Positions 43,298 through 52,215 of a DNA stretch of 64,000 nucleotides are shown here, in pieces. The notes under the pieces are model-generated. The model was not told the origin of the DNA. It saw only the letters and a program-made list of their open reading frames with translations, and made no database searches. The first letter of the stretch is position 1. Each line of letters begins with the position of its first letter. Origin of the DNA: Paenibacillus phocaeensis (GTDB lineage Bacteria; Bacillota; Bacilli; Paenibacillales; Paenibacillaceae); assembly GCF_900021165.1 (NCBI RefSeq), contig NZ_FCOQ01000017.1, positions 10,945 to 74,944 of the forward strand, read 5' to 3'. A program made the position numbers and the translations under genes.

Positions 43298-44215
43298 ATG
43301 AAAAAAGCACAGTTTTTAACGCCTGTGGTCACTGCTTTTGATGCTGAAGGCAATTTGGATCAACAGGCCAACAAAGAGATTTATGATCATTTAATTCGCG
43401 GAGGCGTAGACGGTTTGGTCGTGATGGGCAGCACCGGCGAATTTTTCTCTATGCCGGAAGCGCAAAAGAAGCAATTAATCGACCTTGTGGTGAGCCACGT
43501 GAATCATCGGACGAAGGTGTATATCGGAACCGCCTGCATGAACGTAGAAGATACGATTCATCTATCGAACTACGCCATGGATGCGGGAGCGGACGGGGTT
43601 ATGATCGTCAGTCCGTATTATTTTACATTGTCGGATGACAGCATCGAATCTTATTTTGACCAAGTCGCGGAGGCGGTGAAGGGCGATATTTATTTGTACA
43701 ATTTCCCTGCCAGAACGGCCCATGACCTGTCTCCGGAAGTTACGCTTCGTCTGTTAAGAAAGCATCGTCATATTAAAGGCTATAAAGATACCGTCACGGA
43801 AATGGCGCATACCCGAAAATTAATTCAAACGGTACAGCCCGAGTTCCCCGACTTTATCATTTACTCCGGATTTGACGAGAATTTTGCCCATAATGTGTTG
43901 AGTGGGGGGAATGGCTGTATCGGGGGTCTTTCCAATATTTATCCGGAAGTGTTCTCGGCATGGGCAAAGGCCGCCAATGCCCATGATTATCAACAAGTCG
44001 CCGCGATTCAAACGATCGTGGATAAGATGATGGAATTATACGATATTGGCACCCCCTTCATCCCCATTGTGAAACAAGCGATGATGCTCAAGGGGATCAA
44101 AATGCAGGGATTTTGCACTAAACCGTTTCTGCAGCCGGATTCGAAACAGACGGCGGCCATTCAAGCGCTATTGCAGGAAATCGATGCGCGGATAGCTCGT
44201 TCCGCCGCCCTCTGA
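43298..44215 (+). CDS. 2-keto-3-deoxyaldonate aldolase, DHDPS family (YagE/YjhH type)
   Basis: 305 residues. TIM-barrel class I aldolase: FLTPVVTAFDAEGNLD, VMGSTGEFFSM, ADGVMIVSPYYF, IYLYNFPARTAHDLSP with the conserved Tyr, and KGYKDTVTEMAH carrying the Schiff-base Lys. The NxP motif is NFP. It would cleave 2-keto-3-deoxyxylonate to pyruvate and glycolaldehyde, completing the non-phosphorylating D-xylonate route. ATG 43298 follows AAGGAGAG. Last gene of the operon; a terminator follows at 44277. Confidence 0.92.
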   Translation: MKKAQFLTPVVTAFDAEGNLDQQANKEIYDHLIRGGVDGLVVMGSTGEFFSMPEAQKKQLIDLVVSHVNHRTKVYIGTACMNVEDTIHLSNYAMDAGADGVMIVSPYYFTLSDDSIESYFDQVAEAVKGDIYLYNFPARTAHDLSPEVTLRLLRKHRHIKGYKDTVTEMAHTRKLIQTVQPEFPDFIIYSGFDENFAHNVLSGGNGCIGGLSNIYPEVFSAWAKAANAHDYQQVAAIQTIVDKMMELYDIGTPFIPIVKQAMMLKGIKMQGFCTKPFLQPDSKQTAAIQALLQEIDARIARSAAL

Positions 44216-44276
44216 CAAGCGCGGCGATGAAGTTCCTTCCGCATGGAATTGACGCGGGATTTGGTGTGAAGCTAGG

Positions 44277-44312
44277 CAGCTGACGAGAGACTCTCGGTTC
44301 AGCTGCTTTTTT
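44277..44312 (+). terminator. Terminator of the xylonate operon
   Basis: GCAGCTGA and TTCAGCTGC pair around an inner CGAGA/TCTCG hairpin, followed by six Ts. Confidence 0.85.
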
Positions 44313-44353
44313 CGTCGTTCTATTTTCGTGCGGCCGGCACTTCCTGCAGATGT

Positions 44354-44417
44354 TCGAATTTTAAAAGCCGATGCGCGTTTTGTGAATGTAGTCCTCGCCC
44401 AGCTCTCCCTAAAATAG
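44354..44417 (+). promoter_or_regulatory. Shared promoter element A (upstream of feruloyl esterase)
   Basis: 64 bp that align without gaps to 49834-49897 at 45 positions. Conserved blocks are GAATTTTAAAAG..GATGC, GTTTT.TGAATG.AG and TCCCTAAAATAG. The last block ends in a -10-like TAAAAT. The two A/T-rich blocks lie about 26 bp apart and suit an AraC-type response regulator. Confidence 0.65.
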
Positions 44418-44492
44418 GGATGAAGCTCATTTTCCTTATCGAAGGAGGCTTGTGATGAAAGCGCTTCAAAATATGATGGCAAGGAGGAGATT

Positions 44493-46304
44493 TTGTTGAA
44501 GAGAAGAACAAAGCTGTTCCTGCAATCCCTAACGCTGTTGTGGATCGGCGTATCCTTGGTGTTGGCGAATGTTCCCGGTTCGTGGTCTGCGGCGGCCGCG
44601 GCACCGAATCCAGGCAAGCCTGCGCCGGGAGACAAGAGCGGGCTGGATGCTGAGGGCAGAATGGTGGCCCGCTTCGGCTCGCCTGTGATCGACGGCAATA
44701 TCGACAAAGTCTGGAGCAAAGTGCAAGCGGTTACACCTCGATTCCCTTCGGATCAAGCGGAGGCTTCCGCCACTTTTAAAGCTTTGTGGGATGACCGCGC
44801 CTTGTATGTTTTGGTCGAAGTGAAGGATAAGCAACTCTCTGCCGAATCGGTAACTCCTTATATGCAGGATTCCTTAGAGATTTTCCTGGATGAGAATCAT
44901 GACCAGACGCAGGAATATGGCCTCGACGATTTGCATTTCCGCGTCAATTACAAGAATGCCCCGTCTGTAGACAACGGGAAAGTCGAGCGGTTCTATACCG
45001 CTTCGAAACGGGTGAACGGCGGATATCTCATTGAGGCGAGAGTGGCCCTCGAATCCCCACCGGCGAACGGAAAAGTAATGGGCCTCGAATTGCAGATTAA
45101 TGACGCAAAGGATGCGAATCGAATCGGGACCTTGAATCTGTTCGACGGAACGGGCAGCGCCTGGAACGATACGAGCAAATTCGGCGAAGTCGTGCTCACG
45201 GGCAAGACCAGAGGGGATGTCAGCGGGATCAATCCCTATGACCTTCTGAATCTGATCAAGCGCACGCTCAAGCTGGATTTCACGCGGTATCAAAACCCTG
45301 GCGTGGTCACGGATGCCCTGATGAAGGTTGTGACCGCCAACGTTCTGAATGACACCAAGGCCACGCAGTCCCAAGTCGATGAGCAATACGCGGCCATTCA
45401 GGCTGCAGTCAAGCAACTGGAGATGACGGAAGAGGCGGCGAACGAGAAATATTTCAAGGAAGTGCCGGACGCCTATCGAACCGAAAGTGCCAAGCCGGGG
45501 ACCATCGAGAGCCTAACGTACAAGACCCCGAATTTAACCGGGGGGATGGATGAGAAGAAGCTGAATGTTTATCTTCCGTACGGTTACAACGCGTCCGATT
45601 CTACGAAGAAGTACAATGTGCTTTATCTGATGCATGGCGGCGGGGAGAATGAGAATCTCATCTTCGGCGGCCCCGGTCAGAGCAAGGAATTGAAGAAAAT
45701 CATCGACCATATGATCGCTAACGGCGACATTGAACCGTTGATCGTGGTAACCCCTACCTTCTATGGCGGCAAAAATGATACGGCTCTCTTCCACGAGGAG
45801 CTCATCCAAACCATCGTGCCGTTGGTGGAAACCCAATATCACACCTATGCGAAATCCGCCAGCCTGAACGATTTGCAAGCCTCCCGGGCGCACCGGGCGT
45901 TCGGAGGGTTCTCCATGGGTTCGGTGACGACATGGTACACCTTCATCCACAACCTCGACTATTTCAAGTACTACCTGCCCTTAAGCGGGGACAGCTGGGT
46001 ATTGGGGCAGGGAGGCGGAAGCAGCAAGCCGAAGGAAACGGCGGAATACCTGGCCAAAGTTGTTAAAGACGCCGGTTATAAACCGGAGGATTACTTTATT
46101 TTCAGCGCGACGGGCAGCCTGGATATCGCTTATCCGAATTTGAAGCTGCAGATCGATGCGATGAAGCAACTCACGGATACCTTCAGGTATTCGTCGGATC
46201 CAGCCAAGGGGAATTTCTACTTCATTGTGGGCGAGGGCGGCACGCACGCCTGGAACTGGGTCAACCAGTATATCTACGATATCCTGCCGGATCTCTTCCA
46301 ATAG
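44493..46304 (+). CDS. Secreted CBM9-CE1 protein, feruloyl-esterase-like
   Basis: 603 residues. An N-terminal signal peptide (hydrophobic LTLLWIGVSLVLANVPG, cleavage near WSAAAAAP) directs export. Residues about 55-240 are a family 9 carbohydrate-binding module (VIDGNIDKVWSKV, FKALWDDRALYVLVEVKD, DSLEIFLDENHD), known to bind xylan ends. A helical linker follows, then from about 330 a CE1/esterase-D alpha/beta hydrolase: YNVLYLMHGGGENE, nucleophile GFSMGS, with His near GGTHAWNWV. It would remove ferulic acid from arabinoxylan. TTG 44493 follows AAGGAGGAG. It shares a promoter element with the sugar-binding protein at 49935. Confidence 0.9.
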   Translation: MLKRRTKLFLQSLTLLWIGVSLVLANVPGSWSAAAAAPNPGKPAPGDKSGLDAEGRMVARFGSPVIDGNIDKVWSKVQAVTPRFPSDQAEASATFKALWDDRALYVLVEVKDKQLSAESVTPYMQDSLEIFLDENHDQTQEYGLDDLHFRVNYKNAPSVDNGKVERFYTASKRVNGGYLIEARVALESPPANGKVMGLELQINDAKDANRIGTLNLFDGTGSAWNDTSKFGEVVLTGKTRGDVSGINPYDLLNLIKRTLKLDFTRYQNPGVVTDALMKVVTANVLNDTKATQSQVDEQYAAIQAAVKQLEMTEEAANEKYFKEVPDAYRTESAKPGTIESLTYKTPNLTGGMDEKKLNVYLPYGYNASDSTKKYNVLYLMHGGGENENLIFGGPGQSKELKKIIDHMIANGDIEPLIVVTPTFYGGKNDTALFHEELIQTIVPLVETQYHTYAKSASLNDLQASRAHRAFGGFSMGSVTTWYTFIHNLDYFKYYLPLSGDSWVLGQGGGSSKPKETAEYLAKVVKDAGYKPEDYFIFSATGSLDIAYPNLKLQIDAMKQLTDTFRYSSDPAKGNFYFIVGEGGTHAWNWVNQYIYDILPDLFQ

Positions 46305-46332
46305 GATAACAGCGGGTTGGAATCTGAAACCG

Positions 46333-46363
46333 AGGCCTCTTGTCCTAGTGCGACAGGGGGCCT
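46333..46363 (+). terminator. Terminator-like hairpin after the esterase
   Basis: AGGCCTCTTGTC and GACAGGGGGCCT pair imperfectly; the T tail is weak. Confidence 0.5.
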
Positions 46364-46427
46364 TATGCGTTTATCATCTATAATGGGGGATGTGAGATTG
46401 GCGGCATAAGAAGCGGGGGGCCTGAGG

Positions 46428-48254
46428 GTGAAGAAGAGGTTGATCGAGAGCATACGTTCCTTAAGTTACGGCAGACCGAAAAAGCTGGCTTTTAAGATTC
46501 CGCTTGCTTATTTTATGGTGATCTTGTTTACCGTGGGTTTCAGTTATATCGTGCTGAATCAGATGGCGGCCAATTCGGCCCAGAAGAAAATCAATGAGGC
46601 ATCGCTGCAAACGGTGACGTCCATAAGGACAAACATCGATTTAATGATTGAGAACGTCAACAACTATTCGAAAATGATCTTCTCGGATCGCAATCTGCAG
46701 AACCTGCTGCGGCAGGGAGATGTATATGCGAACCTGCAAACTCAGTCGAAGGTCAGCTCCTATCTGTACAATCTGATGCAAGCGGTTCCGATTATCGACT
46801 CCGTGCACATTTATGACCAGGCCGGGCATCGCTTCACCGTGGCAACCCAGGAATTGCCGACGTACATGGAGGTGGATATCAAGGATGCCCCCTGGTATGA
46901 CCAAGTGGTGAGCAACAAAGGGAAATATATTCTGCGGCTGGATCAGAGACGCCCGCCAGCGGAAGCGGCTGACGGCAATATCGTCTCTTTTATTCGGCTG
47001 ATTCGCGACATCGACAACACGGCCCCGCTTGGGGTATTGGTCATAGATATCAAGGACGATGCGCTGGTTCAGGCGTATTCGAACCTGCAAAATGGAAGCT
47101 CCTTGCAAATCGCCATTCTGGACGAGAACAATCAGACCATCGTGGCGGATGCGACGGATGAGCAAGGCAATGCCGCTTTGCATGAACTGCTCGACACGAA
47201 CAAGGCGATGCTGGCGGAACAATTTCAGCGGGCGGATGCAGGCTCGCTTTCCCTGAATCTGGGTTCCCGGAAATCCACCGTGACCTATCTGTCGGGCGGA
47301 GCTTATAACTGGAAGTTTGTGAGCATCTCGCCCCATAACTCCATGGAGTCGCGCAACCAATCGCTGGTCGTGTTGACGCTGGTCTTGCTGATTATTAACG
47401 GCATCATCTTCTTTGTCAGCTCCTTCGTCATTTCGCGCAGCATCATTAAACCGATTCAGAAGCTGCTTCGAGCCATGAATAAAGCCCCCAGCGGCAATTT
47501 CATGAAGGTCACTACGGAGCCGAACAGCTTCGAGCTGGAACAGTTGTATAACGGATACAATCGGATGATTGAGCAGATCGATCAGCTGCTGAAGCGCGTG
47601 ATTGAAGAGCAGAAGACGATCCGCAAAGCGGAGTTGAATGCGCTTCAATCGCAAATCAAACCGCATTTCCTATATAACACGCTGGACTCGATCACGTCGC
47701 TTGCGCTCTCAGGGGATCAGGCGCAGGTCTGTGATTTAATTGAGGCGCTGGGAAGCTACTACCGGTTAAGTGTGAGCAAAGGGCAAGATGTCATCACCGT
47801 TGGGGAAGAAATCGAGATCGTACGAAATTACTTGAAAATCCAGCGCGTGCGATACCCGGACGTCTTTGAGGCCCGGATCGAGGTGGAGGACGATTGCGCC
47901 CAAGCTCCGATCCCGAAGCTGGTGATTCAGCCGCTGGTAGAGAATTCGCTTTACCATGGGATTCGACCTAAAGGGACGAAGGGGATCATACGGATCACCG
48001 CCAAGCAAGTGGACGGTTCGGTGATCCTCTCGATTTCCGATGACGGCATCGGCATGTCGCGGGAGGAGATCGAGCAGATCCTGTTTACGGAAAGGCAAGG
48101 TCAAATCAAGAGCTTTGGCTTATGGGGGACGATGGAGCGTTTGCGTATTTTCTATGAAGACAAGGACGTCTTCCACATCGAAAGTGAACCGGGCGCAGGG
48201 ACCACGATAACGCTAATTCTACCGAATGGAGTCGATTCGCCATGGAAAAGTTGA
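46428..48254 (+). CDS. Sensor histidine kinase, cache-type (YesM-like)
   Basis: 608 residues. Membrane helix at 25-45 (PLAYFMVILFTVGFSYIV), an extracellular cache-like sensor (about 50-300), second helix (LVVLTLVLLIINGIIFFVSSFVI), HAMP (SRSIIKPIQKLLRAM), the His_kinase block ALQSQIKPHFLYNTLDSI with phospho-accepting His, and HATPase motifs VENSLYHGI, DDGIGM and GFGLW-like SFGLWGT. Partner of the response regulator whose gene overlaps by 13 bp. GTG start at 46428. In Paenibacillus such pairs sense oligosaccharides together with a nearby ABC transporter. Confidence 0.92.
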   Translation: MKKRLIESIRSLSYGRPKKLAFKIPLAYFMVILFTVGFSYIVLNQMAANSAQKKINEASLQTVTSIRTNIDLMIENVNNYSKMIFSDRNLQNLLRQGDVYANLQTQSKVSSYLYNLMQAVPIIDSVHIYDQAGHRFTVATQELPTYMEVDIKDAPWYDQVVSNKGKYILRLDQRRPPAEAADGNIVSFIRLIRDIDNTAPLGVLVIDIKDDALVQAYSNLQNGSSLQIAILDENNQTIVADATDEQGNAALHELLDTNKAMLAEQFQRADAGSLSLNLGSRKSTVTYLSGGAYNWKFVSISPHNSMESRNQSLVVLTLVLLIINGIIFFVSSFVISRSIIKPIQKLLRAMNKAPSGNFMKVTTEPNSFELEQLYNGYNRMIEQIDQLLKRVIEEQKTIRKAELNALQSQIKPHFLYNTLDSITSLALSGDQAQVCDLIEALGSYYRLSVSKGQDVITVGEEIEIVRNYLKIQRVRYPDVFEARIEVEDDCAQAPIPKLVIQPLVENSLYHGIRPKGTKGIIRITAKQVDGSVILSISDDGIGMSREEIEQILFTERQGQIKSFGLWGTMERLRIFYEDKDVFHIESEPGAGTTITLILPNGVDSPWKS

Positions 48255-49819
48255 AGGTTCTGATCGTTGACGATGAACATTTGATTCGGAATTTGATTCG
48301 CATGCGCATGGACTGGGAACAGGAAGGCTTCGAGATCGTTGGGGAAGCTCCGAATGCTCAGCAGGCGATGGAGCTGGTGGAGCAGCAGAAACCGGATATC
48401 CTCCTCACCGACATCTACATGCCGAACATCGACGGGATTGAGCTTAGCCGAAGAGTATTGGAGAAGCACCCGCAGATGAAAATCGTCGTCATAAGCGGCC
48501 ATGATGAGTTTGAGTATGCACAGCAGAGCATCCAGATCGGAGTGTTCGATTTCCTGCTCAAACCGATCCGGGCGGCGGATCTGCTGCAGGTCGCTCGCAA
48601 GCTGAAACGGAAGATCGAGGAGGAACGATTCCGGGAGGGGGAGCTGGCGAGATTGAAGGAAGAGTTGGCGCGGAACCTTCCGTATCTCCGGGAGAAGTTC
48701 TTGCTGCAGTGGTTGCATGGGACGCTGACCCGGGAGGAAATCCGGGAGCAAGCGGAGTATTACCAGTTGCCCGCCTTCCGGCAGGAAACCCCTTATCAAA
48801 TCGCTGTGGTCGAAATTACGCCTCTAGCGGAGAAACACACCGAGGAGCAGTTAATTCTGCTTGGGATGGCGTGCAAGCGGAAGATCGAGCGGTTCTTTCA
48901 GGGGGACGCCTTCGTCACCATGCTGTCGGACACCCGGAACCAGTTTGTCCTGATTTCTTTTCGTCCAGAGGGGGAGCTGGTCGGGGTCTGCGAAGCCTTG
49001 ATCAACCGATTGATGGATGCTCCGAAGGGGCTGGTCACCATCGGAGTCGGGCGGAAGCGCCATAGCCTGGAGGAGGGACATCTGGGATATCAGGAAGCCT
49101 GCAGCGCGATTCGTTATAAAGCGTTTGTCGGAAACAACCAGGTGATTTGCTATGAAGATATGGTGGATAGCCGAGAGGAGACGTACCGCTCCAACTCGGA
49201 GCTGCTGCGGCAACTGCAATTTTACATCAGCGTGGGTTCTTCAGCTCGAGCCGCGGAGATGTTGGGGCAAATCTTCGACGTCTCCTTCTCCAGCGTATCC
49301 CAGTTTCGTATGGCGGCGATGGACGTCATTCATCAAGGTCAGAGCGCCGCAATCGAGCAGTTGGGAGACGAACAGGGGCTGGACAAAGAAATGCTGGTGT
49401 CGGTGATAACCGCCGATAATTTGCCGGAGCTGGTTCAGACCTTGAGGGCCTACATCCTAACGGTTACCGAGGCCATTTATGCAAAGCGGCAAGCGAATGA
49501 AGGGAACCTGATCCATCAGGTGCAAGCGTATCTGGAACAGAACCTGGGGGATCCGGCGGTTGGATTAGCCAGCACGGCTGCGGCCTTCTTCGTCAGCCCG
49601 GGCCATCTGGGACGGCTGATGAAGAGGGAGACGGGCCAGACTTTCGTCGAGTACTTGACCAGCCTGCGGATGAAGAAAGCGGAATACCTCTTGAAAACCA
49701 CGGATTTAAAGGGATATGAGATCGGGGAGCGGGTAGGCATTACAGATCCGCATTATTTCAGTATTCTCTTCAAGAAGGCGATCGGTCGGCCCATGAACGA
49801 GTACCGAAACGCAAAATGA
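48242..49819 (+). CDS. AraC-type response regulator (YesN-like)
   Basis: 525 residues. Receiver domain: VLIVDDEHLIRN, DILLTDIYMPNIDGIEL (phospho-accepting Asp), VVISGHDEFEYAQQ and LLKPIR. The C-terminus has two AraC helix-turn-helix motifs (GLASTAAAFFVSPGHLGRLMKRETGQTFVEYLTSLRMKKAEYLL and GYEIGERVGITDPHYFSILFKKAIGRPMNEY). The middle 300 residues are the usual linker. It overlaps the kinase gene. The likely targets are the two promoters sharing the 64-bp element at 44354 and 49834, flanking this system. Confidence 0.93.
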   Translation: MEKLKVLIVDDEHLIRNLIRMRMDWEQEGFEIVGEAPNAQQAMELVEQQKPDILLTDIYMPNIDGIELSRRVLEKHPQMKIVVISGHDEFEYAQQSIQIGVFDFLLKPIRAADLLQVARKLKRKIEEERFREGELARLKEELARNLPYLREKFLLQWLHGTLTREEIREQAEYYQLPAFRQETPYQIAVVEITPLAEKHTEEQLILLGMACKRKIERFFQGDAFVTMLSDTRNQFVLISFRPEGELVGVCEALINRLMDAPKGLVTIGVGRKRHSLEEGHLGYQEACSAIRYKAFVGNNQVICYEDMVDSREETYRSNSELLRQLQFYISVGSSARAAEMLGQIFDVSFSSVSQFRMAAMDVIHQGQSAAIEQLGDEQGLDKEMLVSVITADNLPELVQTLRAYILTVTEAIYAKRQANEGNLIHQVQAYLEQNLGDPAVGLASTAAAFFVSPGHLGRLMKRETGQTFVEYLTSLRMKKAEYLLKTTDLKGYEIGERVGITDPHYFSILFKKAIGRPMNEYRNAK

Positions 49820-49833
49820 CGAATGAGGAATGC

Positions 49834-49897
49834 TTGAATTTTAAAAGGGGATGCAGGTTTTTTGAATGGAGGTCCTGGGAGATCTTCCCTAAAATAG
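49834..49897 (+). promoter_or_regulatory. Shared promoter element B (upstream of the sugar-binding protein)
   Basis: Second copy of the element at 44354-44417, at a similar distance from the downstream start. The conserved TCCCTAAAATAG end contains the likely -10. Confidence 0.65.
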
Positions 49898-49934
49898 CGG
49901 TAGATGCATCGAATCCAGTTGGGAGGTCAAAGAG

Positions 49935-51254
49935 ATGAAAGCGTTATTAAGAAGATCTATGAGTCTCGTCCTGGCATTAGGTTTAGCAGGTAGTTTAGCG
50001 GCCTGTTCGCCCAATTCTTCCGAGGGAAAATCTTCGGGCGGAAGTGGAAGCGGTTCCATCAAGCTGACGATTTGGGACCAGTCTGTGGGTAACACGGACC
50101 CGTCGGCGAAACTCCTGCCGCAAATCATCGAGAAGTGGAACAAAGAACATCCCGATATCCAAGTCGAACGGACGGGAACCACCGGCGAACAGTATAAGAC
50201 CAAGATCAAAACATCGCTTGCCGCCGGCGAAGCGCCCGACATCTTTTACGGCATGGGCGGCGGCAGCTTCATGCAGCCTTATATCGAATCCGGGAACGTG
50301 CTTGATATCTCCGGTTATCTGACGGATGAGATTAAGGCGAGAATGGCGCCGGGTATGTTAGAAGCCATCGAAACGGACGGGAAGATCTATACCCTTCCGG
50401 TGTTCACGCATATCGCCAACCTATATGTAAATACCGAATTGTTTGACAAAGCGGGAGCGAAAATTCCAACGACCTACACGGAACTGCTCGATGCGGTAGA
50501 GAAATTGAAGGCGGCGGGAATAACTCCGGCACTCATCGGCGAGAAAGACCGCTGGCCGGGCATGTATTGGTACGACATCATTGCGATGCGCCAAGCCGGG
50601 CATGACGCCGTAATCGAGGCGTTTAAGGATCCTTCCAAATGGGATTCGCCTGACTTCGTTGCGGCGGCGACCAAATTGCAGGAGTTGGCCAAAGCGGGCG
50701 CATTCAACAGCAGCATGCTGAGCATGAGCTACGATGAAATGCTGGGCGCATTCAATGCGGGCAGCGGCGCGATGATGTTCCAGGCCAACTGGGTTAATGC
50801 CGGGATTGAAGATCCGTCGGCGGCGACGAAAGGAAAGGTTCAAGTTATTCCTTTCCCGGTCTTTGAAGACGGCAAGGGCAAGGCCAGCGAAATTTTCGGC
50901 GTAGCCGTTGACGGGAACTATATCAACAGCACGACGAAGCATCCGAAGGAAGCGGCCGAGTTCCTGATCTATTTGAGTGAGCAGCTGGGTACCCAAGGTT
51001 ATCTGGCCGGGGCCGGACTTCCAACCTGGAACACGGAAGGGCTGGATACGTCAAGCCTTTCCTCGCTTGATAAATCGGCTGCCGAAATTTTAAAGACGGC
51101 CACATCGTTCATTTCATGGTGGGATAACATTCTTCCGGCCGAATCCGCGGAAACGCACAAAAATTTGATTGCCTTGCTCTTGGCAGGCGACATTACGCCT
51201 GAAGAATTCTGCAAGCAGATGGCGCAGCTTGAGCCGACGGAACTGAGTCTTTGA
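49935..51254 (+). CDS. Sugar ABC transporter substrate-binding lipoprotein
   Basis: 439 residues. Lipoprotein signal with lipobox SLAAC, followed by a Ser/Gly-rich linker (SSGGSGSGS) and a family 1 solute-binding fold: IKLTIWDQS, NKEHPDIQVERTGTTGEQYKTKIKTSLAAGEAPDIFYGMGGG, GKIYTLPVFTHIANLYVNTELF. It would capture an oligosaccharide, plausibly xylo- or arabinoxylo-oligosaccharides given the neighbours. First gene of the transporter operon; a strong hairpin separates it from the permeases. Confidence 0.93.
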   Translation: MKALLRRSMSLVLALGLAGSLAACSPNSSEGKSSGGSGSGSIKLTIWDQSVGNTDPSAKLLPQIIEKWNKEHPDIQVERTGTTGEQYKTKIKTSLAAGEAPDIFYGMGGGSFMQPYIESGNVLDISGYLTDEIKARMAPGMLEAIETDGKIYTLPVFTHIANLYVNTELFDKAGAKIPTTYTELLDAVEKLKAAGITPALIGEKDRWPGMYWYDIIAMRQAGHDAVIEAFKDPSKWDSPDFVAAATKLQELAKAGAFNSSMLSMSYDEMLGAFNAGSGAMMFQANWVNAGIEDPSAATKGKVQVIPFPVFEDGKGKASEIFGVAVDGNYINSTTKHPKEAAEFLIYLSEQLGTQGYLAGAGLPTWNTEGLDTSSLSSLDKSAAEILKTATSFISWWDNILPAESAETHKNLIALLLAGDITPEEFCKQMAQLEPTELSL

Positions 51255-51282
51255 GCCTTGTCCGGTATGAATAAATCCAAAC

Positions 51283-51316
51283 AAGATGCGGTCAGGGAGC
51301 ACCCTGACCGCATCTT
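51283..51316 (+). terminator. Intercistronic stem-loop
   Basis: AAGATGCGGTCAGGG and CCCTGACCGCATCTT form a perfect 15-bp stem with an AGCA loop, and only three Ts follow. It lies between binding-protein and permease genes, where it would stabilise the first message or partly terminate to give excess binding protein. Confidence 0.75.
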
Positions 51317-51333
51317 TGAGGGGAGAACCGACG

Positions 51334-52203
51334 ATGAATTCAGTGTTTTCGAATAAAACAGCGATTGCCCTATTTGTTCTTCCTACTCTTCTGATCTTTT
51401 GTTCGATTGTATTAATTCCGATTTTCGTCTCGAGTTACTATAGCGTGTTGGACTGGAACGGCGTTGGCAAAGGCACCTTTATAGGACTGGAAAATTACGC
51501 GGATCTGTTTACGGATTCAAGAGCCCTGCATGCCATCCGGAACTCCTTCCTGTTCGCGGCGGCTTCCATCTTCATTCAATTGCCGATCTCCCTGCTGCTT
51601 GCCTTGATTCTGGCTTCCTCAGTGAAGGGAGAAGGGTTCTACCGGACGGTGTATTTTATTCCAGTGTTAATTTCCACCGTGGTCATCGCGCAATTATGGT
51701 CCAAAATCTACAATGCGGATTATGGCCTTCTCAATACATTGCTGGACAATATCGGCCTTTCGAGTCTAGCTCAGGACTGGCTTGGACAGAAGAAGACCGC
51801 GCTGGCGGCGTCTTTTATTCCAACCTTGTGGCAGTACGTCGGCTATCATATGCTGCTCATGTATGCCGGGGCGAAGTCGATCTCGCAGGATATTCTCGAA
51901 GCGGCCAAGATTGACGGGGCTTCCCGCATCCGCACCGCCTTCTTGATCACCATCCCGCTGATGAAGCCGATCCTCAAAGTCTGCCTGGTCTTCTCGGTCA
52001 TCGGAGCCTTTAAGGTCTTTGATCTCGTGTATGTCCTCACAGGCGGGGGGCCCTTGTTCGCTACCGAGGTGCCAAGCACCTTGATGTACACGACGATTTT
52101 TAATACGTACCGGTATGGCTACGGCAGTGCGATATCCGTCTTTATTATTCTGGAATGCTTGATCTTCACGGTGCTGATCAATAAATTCTTCAAGACCGAA
52201 TAG
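51334..52203 (+). CDS. Sugar ABC transporter permease (MalF-like)
   Basis: 289 residues and about six helices. N-terminal FVLPTLLIFCSIVLIPIFVSSYYSVLDWNG is typical of the class. The EAA loop EAAKIDGASRIRTAFLITIPLMKPI contacts the ATPase. ATG 51334 lies 9 bases after GAGGGGAG; the longer frame from 51286 starts within the hairpin. It is paired with the permease that follows 6 bp later. No ATPase gene is in the operon, so a shared MsmX-type ATPase must energise it. Confidence 0.93.
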   Translation: MNSVFSNKTAIALFVLPTLLIFCSIVLIPIFVSSYYSVLDWNGVGKGTFIGLENYADLFTDSRALHAIRNSFLFAAASIFIQLPISLLLALILASSVKGEGFYRTVYFIPVLISTVVIAQLWSKIYNADYGLLNTLLDNIGLSSLAQDWLGQKKTALAASFIPTLWQYVGYHMLLMYAGAKSISQDILEAAKIDGASRIRTAFLITIPLMKPILKVCLVFSVIGAFKVFDLVYVLTGGGPLFATEVPSTLMYTTIFNTYRYGYGSAISVFIILECLIFTVLINKFFKTE

Positions 52204-52215
52204 GGGGGAATGTGG

